Assembly (NCBI GenBank): GCA_025766275.1
Contig: JAFKAC010000013.1
Span: 434,001 to 498,000, forward strand
Direction: 5' to 3'
DNA from: Lactarius indigo
Taxonomy: Eukaryota > Basidiomycota > Agaricomycetes > Russulales > Russulaceae
DNA length: 64,000 nt
Shown here in pieces: positions 45,651 through 59,300 of this stretch (position 1 is the stretch's first letter; each line of letters begins with the position of its first letter). Both the position numbers and the translations under genes were made by a program. Below the pieces are notes generated by a model. The model saw only the letters and a list, made by a program, of their open reading frames with translations, was not told the origin of the DNA and did not search any database.

Positions 45651-46288
45651 TTGTCTCACCGTCATTTTCACATGCTCACTACATATCATGCCTTCTTTTT
45701 CCCTGCCTCGGCCTGGTTGCATGTCAGAGCGAACATTTGCAGTGTCGTCCTCGCCCTCTTTCCCACGAACTGTTTGATCTCTTCCTCGCCTACCCGATCT
45801 TACGCTCTTCCACCTCATTAATCTTCACCCTGTATCATTTCGAACAGTTCGAACTCCTACCGTTGAAATTTTCATTTATTTTTTCGACTTACACCGTCTC
45901 CGATTACTTGTTCAAATTTGATCTGTGTTCTGCCCCTACCTATACTTGCTTTATCCTTCACTTTATTTTTTTTAAAATCTTCACTGCGGTTTATTGTATG
46001 CGTAAAGACAAAGGGAAAAAAAAATAACGCGAAACTGAATTTGCGAGAGATTTGGAGAAGTGCGGATGAGAGCTATAATAAGAGTCGGGCCGGCTGGACC
46101 GGAAGGGTATTAAAATCTTTTTCCCCTTAGAACGCATTGAAATTCCGAACCAAGACGCTACAGTGCAACGGTAAGGGAGGTAGCCTTACAGTAGAGGCAG
46201 CCAACTTTTGCTTACACAAGTTCCTGATACAGTCGATACTATGTGCTTGGCGGACGTTTCCCAGGCTATTCGTGAAGATGCACACCCT
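45651..46288. other. Spacer fragment copy E and the region after the NLR 3 stop
   Basis: 45651-46020 matches the 3' half of the spacer family (CACGAACTGTTTGATCTCTTCC, CCTGTATCATTTCGAACAG, CTTTATTTTTTTTAAAATC). The remaining 260 bases lead to the NLR 3 stop. No gene is supported. Confidence 0.5.
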
Positions 46289-49200
46289 CTAGCCTAGCTG
46301 ACGCAGAGTCGAGCCCTGGTTGACATTCACGTTGGCTTTATCCTTTGAGTCATAGTAGAGTAACAAAGATAGGATCTCCGTCCTCCCGTAATATGACGCC
46401 AAATCTAACGGAGTTGCCTGGTTTTTGTCTTGCGCATTCACGTCCGCACCTTGCTCCAGTAATAGCTGTGCGACACCAGCACCGTCTTCTTGGGAGTTAC
46501 ATACACCTCGTGACGCCATGTGCAATGGGGTCTGGTACATGGCGTTTTTCGCGTTAGAATTTGCACCACGGTCGAGCAGCACCCGCGTCATTTCGACCCT
46601 CCCGCAATATGACGCTAAATGTAGTGGCGTTATATTGTGCTTGTCTTGTGCGTTGGCATCCGCGCCGTGCTCCAGTAACAACTGTGCGATACCGACACCA
46701 TCATGCCCAAATTTATGTTGGCCTTCGACCGCTAGATGCATCGGGGTCCGGCCCAGGTTGTCCTCCGGGTTGGGGATTGCACCACGGCCGAGCAGTACCT
46801 GCGCGATTTCGACATTCCCACAAAAGGACGCCAGATGTAGTGGAGTCGTGTTGTCCTTGTCTTGTGCGTTGACATCCGCACCGCGCTCCAGTAGTAGGTC
46901 CGTAATGTGGATGCCATTAACGTGGTTTCCCTCAGCCGCTAGATGAAGTGGGGTCCGGCCCAGCTTGCGCTTCGAGTTGGCAGTTGCGCCACAGTCGAGC
47001 AGTACCCGCGAGATTTCGACGTTCCCAAAATAAGATGCTAAATGTAGTGGCGTTGTATCTCCCTTGTCCTGTGCATTTACATCTGCACCGCGCTCCAGTA
47101 ATAGTTCTGCAATGCGGGCGCCATTAAACCCGGAGTCATATATCCCCTCAGCCACGAGATGCAGCAGGGTCCGGCCCGGGTTAACCTCCGAGTTGGCCGC
47201 TGCACCATGGTTGAGTAGCAGCTGTACCATTTTAACCCTCCCCAGGTAGCACGCCGCATGTAATGGGGTGATATTGTCCTTGTCTTGTGCGTTGACATCT
47301 GCGCCATGCTCCAGTAATAGTTTTGCAATGCGGACACCATTTTTCTCCGTGTAAAATCTGCTTCCGGCCACGAGGTGCAACGGAGTCCGGCCCAGGTCTC
47401 CCTCCAAGTTGGCAGTCGCACCATGATTGAGAAGTACCTGCACCATGTCGCCCCTTCCGTTGTAGGATGCCACATGTAGTGGGGCTGTGTTGTCCTTGGC
47501 TTGTGCGTTGACATCCGCGCCGTGTTCTAGTAATAGTCGTGCAATATGGGCGCCAGGGTAATACTCGCTTCCGGCCACAAGGTGCAATGGGGTCCAGCAC
47601 AGGTTGTTCTCCGAGTTGACAGTTGTGCCATGGTCGAGTAAGATCCGTACAGTTTCGACCCAACCATACAAAGATGCCAAGTGCAATGGAGTCAGGTGGT
47701 TATTATTTTGTACATTCACGCCTAGTGCATTACGCTCTTGTTAAACACTGTGTGATAGCGGCACAATCATCTTGGATATAATACTCACCTTCTATCTCTT
47801 GGTATAATGGGACCTCGCCCCCATTCTTCCCTGCATTGAGGGTTGCGCCATAATTGATCAGAAGTATTGCGATCTGAAACTGATCTAGGTTGAACTGTGG
47901 CGCCATTTGGTTCTCGTATTGGGCGTTGGGGTCCACGCCACGTTCGAGGGATCGCTCATCAACACCACGTCCCCCGGAGCTGTAATAGCTTCGTGATACT
48001 CGTTCCATTGAGGTCCCGCCCGTTTTGTCCAACGCAGTACAAGCATCTGTGCGAAGCTCAATAATAATTCGCATGAGCTCATACTTCCCCCTACCTGTGC
48101 CCAAAAGTAACGGGATATTGTTGTCTTTGTCGCATCGGTTCACCCCTACACCATGCTCCAATAATAATCGCACATGATTAACAAAATCACGTCCACTGTT
48201 AATTCGGTTTTCTAAAAGTATGCACCACGGGGTTTTGTCGTCGTTGTTCTTCGCATTGGCATCTGCACCATTCTCGAGAAGAATCCGCGTGAGCCGAGAC
48301 CGATTCCGCCCCACTGCAAGATGTAAGGGAGTTTGGTTGTCCTTGTCTCGTTTGTTCACCTCCGCGCCATGCTCTAATAATAACAGCGCGTGATTGAGAG
48401 CATCGTTGAACCGACTTTCTGACAGTAGGTGCAACGGGGTCTTGCTATTGTGGTCCCCCGCATTGACATTTGCGCCATGCTCGGGCCTGAGGAGAAATTG
48501 TACGAGCTTGAACGAATCCCACCCCACCGCCAGGTGTAACGGAGTTTGATTGTCCTTGTCTCGTCTGTTCACCTCCGCCCCGTGCTTCAATAATAACAGC
48601 GCGTGATTGAGAGCATAGTTGGACCGACTTTCTGACACTATGTGCAACGGAGTCTTGCCATTGTGATCCCCCGCATTGACACCTGCTCCATTCTCGAGAA
48701 AGATCCGCGCGAGATGAGACTGATCCCGCCGCACTGCCAGATGTAACGGAGTTTGGTTGTCCTTGTCTCGCCTGTTCACGTCCGCGCCATACTTTAATAA
48801 TAACTGTGCGTGATTTTCATCGCCATCGTGGTGCCGCGGCCTCTCCGACAGTAGGTGCAACGGGGTCTTGCCATTGTTGTCCTGAGAATTGACGTCCGCC
48901 TTGTGCTCGACGAGCACCTGAGCCACTTTGAGTTCGTGTTCATATTCTGCCAGGTGCAGTGAGCTCCTGAGAGTATTGTCTCGGGCATTGACATCCGCGC
49001 CGTGTTCGATTAGAAACTTTACTATGTCGACAAGGTTATTTCTGAACCTTTGAACCTCGAGCGCGTTGAGTAATATGGTCCCTCCCGTCGTTTCCCGAAC
49101 ATCAACGTCCGCACCGTGTTCAATAAGGAGCTCCGCAACCTTGACGTGGTCTTTGCTTAGTGCCGCAAGCAACGGGAACTTGTATCGGCCACAGATAAAA

Positions 49201-52007
49201 TTGACATGCTGCGGGTGTTTGATGGCGAGGTGCTTGACCAATTTATAGAACCCACAAAGCACAGCGTAGTACAGGGGATTTGGTGTTCCTCTGGGATGAC
49301 TCAGGTGAGACGACCAGCCAAAGGCCACGTTGTCCATGTCATATGTCCTGATCCATGCCGCAAAATGAGGTTTGTCAGAGTCAAAGAGGGTTTCCATCCC
49401 ATCCTTCACGCATGACGCAACATCCTTGAATTGTGCGTGCTCGACCCAGTGTCGAGCTGCATATTCGGCCAAGGGGTACCTTTCTGCATTCTCTGTGTCG
49501 GTGTGATCGTCCAAATGGAGAAGGAATCCGAGACAGGCTTGCGTGAGGAGGGTGTGCGCGAGTCTGAGACGTATGTGATATCGAGAGAAGTCTCCGAACG
49601 GGGAGGTGAGGCGATCTGACACCAAAAACTCCTTAACGGAGAAATGTGAAAACTGGACAACCCGAGAGTCGTCCCAGGGATCGTCGACGATGGTGACCAA
49701 ACTCGAGCATGTGGATAGTACGGCCTGTGTCTGGTCGTCCAACCGCCAAGCTGTACGGTATTTAGGAATCCCCCCCTGGGCCGCATCAAATTCAAACGCG
49801 AGCAATTCTGCAAGCTCTTCTACGCGGAGCGGACGAACGGCTACCACGAGGCACTGCAGCATTCGATGGGCGTGTACTTGGTTCGCCTGGGGGATTTGAC
49901 TGAGCACGCGCAAATAGGTCTCGTCCAACGATTTGGGTAGCTGGTCAAGGGTCTGTCGAAGACTTGCTGGGAGACAGTGCCGCAGAACCTCCAACTGACA
50001 GAATACCCAACGGAACCTGTAGGGTAGGGTAAAGTATGAGAGGACCTATCACCAAGCACAGGAAGATGCCCTTACATTCCGTCCGCTTTTTCAGACAGCT
50101 CTTTGATGACCAGCTCCTTCTCATCGCTCCGCCATCTTCGCATCATCCTGTCCGAGGAAACGACGCTGCTCACGTAGTTGAAAATATCCTCCATTTGTCC
50201 ATTTTCCTCATGAAGTGAAACAGCACTAGCCAGTGGACCAAGGACATTTTGGATGTCAATCTCCGGTCGACTGGTAACACAAATACGCAGGTTCGGAATG
50301 TCCAGGCGTACAAGGCCCTCCATAAGGTCCAGGACGATTTCTCGTGGGGTTGGCATCCCGGAGACGTTGGGACACTCGTCGAGTGCGTCAATAACGATAT
50401 AGATCGGCTGCCGCGCGGCGACTGAGAGCATTTCCTGAAGACAATCCTTCAAGGCGCCTTTGCTGGGCTGTTGCGTACCTTTCCCGTGTGTGGAATAAAA
50501 GCGGGAGATTATCTCGCAGCAGGCATTCGAGCACGTAGAAAGTTGAACGAGAAGAGAGGCGACAAAGTTGCGGAAGTCTTGTTTTTTGTCCTTGTCCCGA
50601 AAGTCAAAGTAGAAATATGCTAAGGAGGCGAGCCCTGCATCGCGCAAGGATATAACGTGTTTGATGACCACAGAGCTTCAGCGATTATGAGTTCGTGCCA
50701 TTGACCACAATAATTAGGAAATCACGGACCATAGGACGCTCTTCCCAGACCCAGCTATGCAAATCGGAGACCATCAGATTTTGAGCAGCAAAAAACGTTG
50801 AGAGGGACTTACGTTTCCCATGGATCCACAGGAGAGAACCAGTCGACATCCAGTCCTTGAATACTGTGCCTTCAATGAACCACTCGGCTGTTCCCTCATG
50901 GTGGGCCTCGCACGCAATGTTGTAATTTGTGGACGGGTCCGGTGGAGAAAACCATTTGTGGATGTCCTGTTCTATCTGTGTCCCTGGATAGAAGATTCAG
51001 TGTCTATAGTGGACGCGACGCGGGGCAAAAGATTACAAACACTTGACTTCCACTACGTCGCGCTTTACTTCCTCCACATCGTTCGAAATTTGCTGTATAA
51101 CCACGTTAGTATTGTCGGCACCTAGGCGGGCGAGTGAGTGTTCAGCCAGATGTGAGTAACTAGTTGATAAGGCTGCGTACCATCTTTGACCTCCGTGGCG
51201 ATCTTCAGGATCTGAGCCGTAACCATTTGAAATTCCTCCTGTATCAGGCTATCGAGCCGCTTTAACGCGTCCTCAATATCTGTCCTTCCCAGTAGTTTCC
51301 TAAAATATATTTCTGGGGAAACATGAGGCCGGTGATGTGCAAAGCGTATCTTGACGAGACAACTCACTTGCTCGCCGTCGTTTCACTTCCTTCGTCGCGA
51401 TAGAGAGGATAGAAAGTAGCTCGATCACGATCTTCACGAGCACCTCCGCCATTTTCGTAGACAGCGAAATTTCAGTATAAACCTCAAGGCGCTTGAAAAA
51501 GCTCTCGACGCGCTCAAAGAGGTCGATGATAGCCCCGTGACTTGCCCTGACATCCTTCGCCGCCTACAAAGTTCGAGCGTCAGCAGAGGTAAACCCACGA
51601 AAAGGAAAGCGAAAACACAGACAGTGAGGAGGACACCAATGCCGGTAAAGATCACTTTCGCAGGAGGGAACGCCTTCGCAAGTGAAGTTAGAATTCACAG
51701 CATGAATGAGATTCACGATAAGTACCAGGCTAACGCCATCACCAAGAGCCCCGGAAAAGGTGTAGAGTACATGAACCAACGGATCGATCCACTTCATCAA
51801 CTTCTCATCTCCAGATTGCTCGAATGCCTTGGCTTGATCCCGAAGTATGTTCAAGACACCATCGACGGACTCGCAGGTTTGCAGCTCAGCAGCAAGCCAG
51901 TGTGCTAGAAGATCATCCCCGGTCTTCTTCTGATACTCGGCCAATGCGGCATCGAGCATTGATTTGAAGATTGGGGATGGGGCAGCTGTTTGGGAAGGAG
52001 ATGACAT
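46289..52007 (-). CDS. Goodbye-NACHT-ankyrin NLR-like protein 3, intact
   Basis: Eleven exons on the minus strand: 52007-51726, 51673-51617, 51563-51368, 51312-51181, 51121-51041, 50983-50813, 50754-50730, 50675-50076, 50016-48095, 48046-47789 and 47736-46289. They join to 1723 residues with no stop. Domains in order: a Goodbye region (residues 1 to about 225, a fungal STAND N-terminal domain); a linker ending VKW-TQIEQDIHKW-SPPDPST; NACHT with Walker A GKPGSGKSVLC (about 305-315) and Walker B YIVIDALDECPN; a helical arm; then ankyrin repeats from about residue 770 to the end, in two blocks with a linker exon between. The first block has four double-repeat modules. The family is a nucleotide-driven switch that oligomerises on ligand binding; the ligand here is unknown. 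The 48-nt intron 9 is in phase, so skipping it is optional. The start is the ATG conserved in all paralogs. Confidence 0.92.
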
Positions 52008-52574
52008 GGTGCTGTAGAATTGGTGAGGATAGCAGACTGGCTATGGCTTGAGTACGCGGCAAGTCGGAGGAAGCACGAGGTCGCCTCGTGCCTTTTTCTT
52101 AGATGGGAAGATTCACACCGTACCTCAAAAGAGTGAAAAAGATCCATTTTCACAATTACTTCCGATTCTACAGTGTGACGAACCAACCCATTGGAAAAGG
52201 AGAGTGGATATGAAATCAAAGGGTAAAACAACGAGGACGAAGCAATAGGAAAGCATACGAAGAGGACCCTCCGACCAGCAAGCGGACGCGTATCGTATAT
52301 CGGCAAGAAGCAGCATATAGGAGTGATCCTGACCTGCTATATTTCGAATCCGTCCTCTCTACTACCACGAACTGGACTAGGATAAGTAATAAACACCTAT
52401 ACAACACAAAGCAAAGAAAAAAAGAAGAAAATTGGGAGAGGACAAAGGAGAGAACGCTTTGAGGTCAATGGGATGAGTATGGGGGTAACATAATTGCGTC
52501 CGAGGCTTGCGCACACAACTGTAAAATGAAGCGAGAAATGATGAATGATCTGATCAAACAAAAAAAAAAAAAGC
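52008..52574. promoter_or_regulatory. Upstream gap of NLR 3, likely promoter region
   Basis: Conserved unit gap, near-identical over long stretches to 61361-61946, with a poly(A) tract at 52560-52571. It separates the 3' end of DUF6593 relic 5 from the NLR start. No specific factor site can be named. Confidence 0.45.
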
Positions 52575-54545
52575 CCAGCTTTCTATCTTACGGTTCGCTG
52601 CCGATGACAGGTCCCCGTTCACCCGCAGTGGAGACCGCGCCATGTCAATCGCGGTGTATGCTGGCGGCCAATCGAACGGGTCCCCATCAGCAGAAGTCAA
52701 GCCCGGCCTCGACTGGGAAACTCTGATGCTTGCGCTCCTGGCGCTCAACACACCAGACTCGTGCGAGATATTCGTCGTCCGGATGCTCAGAAATCGCACC
52801 GATACCTGGACAAGCACCTGCGCGTCCGGCCGGGTCCCGGGCCGGAGCCGGTATAGGGAATAGATCCCTAGTACTCGCGGAGTAATTGGGTGGCAATTTA
52901 ATGGGTGAATTGTAGTTGTGTTGCGACTCAGGGAATGAGGAGACACTTCGGAGATGAGTGTAGGATCGTGATCGTGGCGGAGGTGGGTGATATGGTGTCG
53001 AGGAGCCCGGCCCGGGGTCCGGGGATGCAGGACTGGAATGGCTCGGCATAATAGGTAACGGGGGAATCGGCGGTTTTGCTGATAATGGGGTCGGAGGAAC
53101 GGGAAGCGAACGTGAGTGTATACTCGAAGTTGGTGATGCAGGAGTATGACGTGAAGGTACAGAGACCGGGCTGATAGGCGAGGGTCAGCCCTGTAGGGGA
53201 GTATGCGCAGATGCAGGGAGCGGTGGGAGCGGTCGAGGTTCGTCCCGTAAGACTCGTCTGTGTGACGACGTCGAAGCCGGCCCTCGGGTATAGAAATATC
53301 CTTGAGAAGCCGGTAATCGTGGCAGCTCGCGAGCTCTTCGATTCGGTTGCTGAAAATAAAGGGCATGAGACGCAAGCGATAGCGACGATCCCAAATGCGT
53401 CGCGTATACCCCTTGTCCGGATGTATGTGCTAAGTGTTGTACCGCCGCGTGATTATCGGTGTGGGATGGCAATCGACTTGTCGCTTGGGACGATGCCTCA
53501 CTCGCTGGCCGCCATCAATGCTCTCCGTATAGACTGAATGGTTGTCATCCTTAGCGCGAGTTGGTATGCTCGAACGCCATCGATTGATCTCCGAGGTGGC
53601 CTCTGAAATGTGTAGGAAAGTTGCTGCGTCGGGGATTCCAGATGAGAGGGAGTTAGAAGAAGGGAGGCCGTTTGAAGATCATACCCTCAGGGACGAGTCG
53701 GAACGATTCCCATCGTCCAGGAAAGAATTTGATGGGCTAGTGCGCGTCACGTTCATCCGCTCTTCATTAGGTGTGGCCAGTATCACGGCTGTCACAAGCA
53801 AAAAAAAATCTAATAAACCGAGGAGAAGGCCGTTGTGCATGTACTGGAGCTTGCTGGAGCCCAGGTGAAAAAGAGGGTTCAAGACTTTTAATTGTGGAGG
53901 CGCTCGTTGCATGGCCAGTTCTAAGATGGCAACAGGACCCTTGACGGTTTTGTCATGCACTACAGTTAGAGGGGTATGAGAACGGATGGATGTGAATCCT
54001 CCGATCACGTACGGCGTAATGCGCCCCAGAGCGCTTCCATCTCAAATTATACCGATGGTGGTGCTATGCAATTGAATCAGCTGTATTATGGAAGAACAGG
54101 GAAGAACTCACCCTGAGAGAGCCATAGGAATATCCCAGGAATTCGTCGGCAGGTTACCAATGACCCCTTCCAAATACAATCTCGACGCCAGTGAGATCCT
54201 TGTTTTTACGAAACGACTATTTCTGAAAGTCTGTCGGCACGCAAGAGACGTCGAAAAAGCCGTTCTAATCAGACCTGTGAACTTTCGTTTGTCGTCGATA
54301 TCGATGACATAAAGGGGGATTTCGGATGAATCATTGTGGGCGACGAAATCGATGAATGAAGAATCATCAAAGGATTGGTCGTGAGACTGCGAGGAAATAG
54401 CAGAGTCTGGTAGTTCAAAGCCATGAAGAATAGATGGCGATGAGGACTCGGACGCGGAAGATTTACAGTAATTGGCCATCAGAGAAGGAGGTGTGAAAAA
54501 GAAATGACTGAATTCTATGTCGCAGAAAAGCCGGGCCAAACTCAT
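52575..54545 (-). pseudogene. DUF6593-like relic, copy 5
   Basis: The first exon is open but shifts frame after PLYVIDIDDK because of a 4-nt deletion, so the conserved RSDPKGF...FGKGHW section is read out of frame (FTGLIRTAFSTSLACRQTF). The third exon breaks again: TGA at 53185-53187 replaces CGA of the LQDRPSPIS phrase, and the following tail is only readable in another frame. It is otherwise colinear with the intact copy 6. The spacing to NLR 3 is unchanged. Confidence 0.8.
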
Positions 54546-56360
54546 CCAACTCGTTCCCAGTTCCCAGAATCGTCACGTGCGTGCAAGCGCGCGTGGATGA
54601 CCCGCTATCGTCCCGCTCAACGGCGACCGATACTGTATGCTGCAGGCGTTCAATTTTGACGAGCACCTGCAGGACTTCGGCGGTTCCGCCACCTGCCGAG
54701 GGCGAGGGCACGCACAGCGTGGGCTCGGCTCTGACCGTCCCACATAACAGTCGTGTGGTGACCCCGTCTTTGGAGAGCCTCGCGAGTCCAAACTTAATGC
54801 CATTGTCATACGCCACGACCCCGTCGCCTATCTCGGCGGTAGAGCCATTTTCTCGCTACCCCCGGCTCAGAATCAGCCGTACGTGTCTCCCCGTGGCGCA
54901 GCGAACCCGGCTGAGCTGGGCGCAGGGTCGGCGACACCTTGAATATCCCGCTGGCCGTCTCACGGCTTGCGTCCGAGTCGCTGATCCCCAGCTGTACCCC
55001 TTCGCCCAAGCAGGCAGCCGTGTGACAGCCGTATCCCCCGTCATCGCCGTCATCAATCTTCCAATGAGCCCGTCCGCCGTCATCTCTCGCATCATGTACA
55101 TGTATACTGTCGCATCAACCTCGTTTTTTCCGCCAATGCCAATCTACTTTCGTCGTTATCTCCTCACTCCCATATGCTTTGCCTCGACCCCTTGTTTCTT
55201 TATTGTCCCCTCCCCTACACGCGCCCGCTAGTTTATCTTCCCTTCCTTAAATCTGGGCTGTTGTTGGTCCTTGCTGGTAGCGCGGCGATGTCTATTGGCC
55301 AGTTTTTCTTGGCTGCTCGCTCACACGGAACCCTCGCTCTCCACTCTACTGTACATTCATACCCCCTCCTCCAAGCTGACTTAACTCACGCCTACTTTTA
55401 TTTACGCCACCGTGTTCACACGTCCCACAACGACTCATCATGCGTCGCTTTCCCCCGCCATCGTCCTCGCGGGAGACATTTCAGCGTCGCCGTCGTTCCA
55501 CTGACATGGACCCAACCAGCCCCCTCCCCACGAACCGTCTAATCTTTTTTTCGTACTGCCCAATCTAACGACCCTCCCTGTGTCATTCTTCATCCCTTGA
55601 ACTGTGTTCGAACCTCTTCTGTGTTTTTTTTTGGCACACGCAACCAAATCCCCTCCCTCACGTTGTACCTATATTAGGGTTCTCTCGCTCGCTCGCATCT
55701 CATCTGTGTTCTGCCCGTTTATCAAACCGATCTAGGTAAAAACAACAGAATGAAAAATGACCAAAAATGTCTTTATTCTTATCTCACATTTTTGTTCTTT
55801 GCAACGTTTATTGTGTCGAGAAAAAAAGGGCGAAACCACCGCCACCACAGTACGACGGGTACAGTATGGGCACAGCTACTACTACAGGCGTTGCAGTTTG
55901 TCGATTCATCCGGGTCCTTGATTGATCCTCATGGTCGATTTCGCTGGCGCTGGCGCGAGTAAGCTCCAAATCCGAGAGTCAGCTCAGATCTCAGAGCTTG
56001 TTTGTTGCGATGACATGGTGGAGCGCCAGCAGAGACGGGGTATTACCTTTTACGGAAGCTGACGGGGGTACGAATATCACAGAGTGGTCTAATTTGTTTT
56101 TGTTTTGCGTCCTCATATATGCCTCTTACTTTACTGTCATGCTTTATATATGCGGCGCCACGTGGGCGCCACGGTTCCATGATCCCTGTTCCATCCGTCG
56201 CTGCCGACCCTCACATCTCTAGTTTGATCACATCGTCATCAAAATAAACCTAAATTCCTACGTCAGCTCCGTCGAGAAGGAACCAGCAGGCCGACCCACC
56301 CAGCCCCAGCGAGAGGTTCTTATAGTTTTGAAATTTCGGAAGTGGGTCTAGGGCCGAGAA
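54546..56360. other. Spacer block copy F
   Basis: This is the best-preserved spacer. It starts at the DUF6593 relic 5 start and runs to the NLR 4 stop. A plus-strand frame at 54581-55231 (216 codons) is the longest in the family, and another frame gives FNFDEHLQDFGGSATC near 54650, which also appears decayed in other copies. Towards 56150 comes GGGCGCCACGGTTCCATG, shared with 4350. I cannot support a functional gene; a decayed plus-strand gene is possible. Confidence 0.5.
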
Positions 56361-59300
56361 TCAAGATGCTGCAATGCAAAGGTGAGCAAGGTACGCTTGG
56401 ACATAGCTATCGTTATCTTCTCTTACTGAAGTTCCTAACATAGTGGCATCGAGGCTCGATGTGGGGGGACAATGCCTATCGACACCCTCTGACCCTAGCT
56501 GACGTGAGGTCGGGTCCTGATCGATCTTCGCGTTGGTCTCACCACCGTAGTGGAGTAACAAAGACGCGATCTTCGTCTTTCCGTGGCATGACGCCAAATC
56601 TGACGGAGTTGCTTGGTTTTTGTCCCGCGCATTCACGTCCGCGCCGCGCTCCAGTAAAAGCCTTGCAACGCCGAAATCGTCATCTTGGGAGCAATATGGG
56701 CCTTGTGACGCCAGCACTAGGTGTAATGGGGTCTGGCCCTGGGTGTCCTCTGCGCCGGCATTTGCACCGGCATTGAGAAGTACCAATACTATTTCGACCC
56801 TCCCAAAGTAGGACGCCAAATGTAACGGGGTGCAATTTTCATCATCTGGAGCGTTGACATCTGCGCCGCGGTCCAGTAATAGTTGTGTAACACGGATACC
56901 ATCGTCCTCAGAATAGAAATATACCCCTCTAGCCGCTGAATGTAACGGAGTCCTGCCCTGATTTCCCTTTGAATTAGCAGCTGCGCCATGGTCGAGCAGC
57001 ACCCGTGCGATTGCGACCCTCCCATAGTAGGACGCTGAATGCAGTGGAGTTTCTCTGTCCTTGTCGCGTGTGTTGACTTCTCCGCCGCGCTGCAGTAACA
57101 GTTGCGCGATGTGGATGTAATCTTGCTCAAACTTATATGTGCCTTTAACCAGAAGGTGCAATGGGGTCCGGCCAAAGTGGTCCTCCAAGTTGGCAGTTGC
57201 ACCACTGTCAAGCAGCACTCGTGCCATATCGAGCCTACCATACAACGATGCCAAGTGCAACGGAGTCAGACGGTTCCTATTCCGAAAGCACACGGCTTGG
57301 CCACGCTCTAGCTCTAGCTCTAGTTAAATGCTATGTGTCACCGAGACTATCGCATTGGATATGATATTCACCTTTCAATTCTTGGTACAATGAATTCTCG
57401 CCCCTGTTGTTCCCTGCGTTGGCGTTTGCGCCATGGTTGAGCAGTGCCCGTGCAATCTGGACGGGGCCAAAACAGGGCTGCAACTGTGGCGGCGTCGTGT
57501 GGTTCTCGTCTCGCGCGTTGGCGCAGCGCTCAAGTGATGGTCCCCGCGAGTCATATTGCCCTCTTGGTACATGGCACATCGAGCCTGTGACCGAGGTCTC
57601 GCCTGTTTTTTTCTTCATGGACTCGGAAGCATCTGTGTTAAGCTCAATAAATTCCACGCGAACTTGTACATCCCCATACCTATTTCCAGAAGTAAAAGGA
57701 TTTCGTTGTCCTGGTATCGTCTATTTACCTCCGCGCCATGCACCAACCATAACATCGTGTGATCGAGAACCTCGTTGACCCCACTTTCGCCGCAGATATC
57801 GCGTTCTAAAAGTATGTGTAACGGGGTCTTGCCGTGAGTGTTCTCTGCGTTGGCGTCCGCGCCATGCTCAAGAAGAATCTGCGCGAACTTGAACCACTTC
57901 TTCCCTATTGCCAGATGTAACGGCGTCCGATTGCTCCTGTCTCGTCTGTTCACCGCGGCGCCGTGCTCCAGTAAAAGTCGTATAAGATCAGAAGCATTGC
58001 CTTCGTCGTGGATTCGGTTGTCCGACAGTAGGTGCAATAGGGTCTCGCCGTTGTTGTTCTCGACATTGACATCTGCGCCCAGCCGAAGAAGAATCTGCGC
58101 TCCCTTGAACCAATTCCCCTCTATTGCCAGATGCAACGGCGTCCGATTGCCCTTGTCTCGTCTGTTGGCCTCCGCACCATGTTCTAATAAAAACCGAGCA
58201 TGATTGAGAAAATCGTCTTCGTTGTATACCTTTCTGTATACCCGGTGTTCTAACAGCATGTGCAACGGGGTCTTGCCTTCGTGGTTCTGAAAGTTGACGT
58301 CCGCCTTGTGCTCGACGAGTATCTGAGCTACCTCGAGTTCGCCTGCAACTTCTGCCAGATGTAGCGAAGTCGTGAGTTTATCGTCTCGGGCGTCCACATC
58401 CGCGCCGTGTTCGAGTAGAAACTTCACTTTGTTGACAAGATTATGGGACCGTGAGAACGCATTGTGTAGCATGGACTCTCCTGTAGTTGCTCGAACATTG
58501 ACGTTGGCCCCGTGCTTGAGGAGAAGCTCCGCAACCTCAACGTGGCCTTCGCTTAGTGCTGCAAGTAGCGGAAACTTGTATTGGCCATAACTGGCGTTGA
58601 CATTGTGGGGGCATTTGGTGACGAGGTTCTTGACCAGGTCGTAGAACCCACAAAGCGCAGAATAGTATAAAGGATTCGGTATCCCCTTGAGAGACCACTC
58701 AAAGGGGTCGTCAATGTTGTATATTCTGACCCATGTCGCAAAGTGGGGCTTGTCAGAGTCGAAGAGTGTTTCCATCCCGTCCTTCACGCGTGACGCAACA
58801 TCCCCAAATTGTGCATGCTCGATCCAGTGTTGCGCTGCGTATTCGACCAAAGGGAAACTCTTCACGCTCTCTCTTTTGATGTGACCACCCAGATGGAGAA
58901 GAGATCCGAGACAGGCTTGCGTGAGGAGGGTGTGTGCGGGTCCGGGACGAATATGATATCGAGAGAAGTCTCCGAGCGGAGATGTGAGGCGATCTGACAT
59001 CAAGAACTCCTTCACGGAGAAATGTGAAAACTGAACAATGTGGCGGTCATACCAGCTGTCCTTGACGATAGCGACCAGACTTGAACATGTAGACAGCACG
59101 GCCTGTGTTTGATCGGCCAAACGCCAATCTGAACGGTATTTCGGGATCCCTCCCTGGGCTGCATCAAACCCGAACGCAAGCAATTCCGCGAGTTCTTCGA
59201 CACGAAGCGGACGGACGGCTACCATAAGACACTGCAGCATGCGATGGGCGTGTCCTTGGTTTGCCTTGTTGATGTCCCGGAGTACGCGCGCATACGTCTC

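Noticed and set aside
57600..57700. Apparent frameshift between the main ankyrin exon and the next ankyrin frame in NLR 4, also in NLR 1 and NLR 2
   Set aside because: A 47-nt GT-AG intron (57633-57679) restores the frame exactly, and the same intron site works in the other copies.
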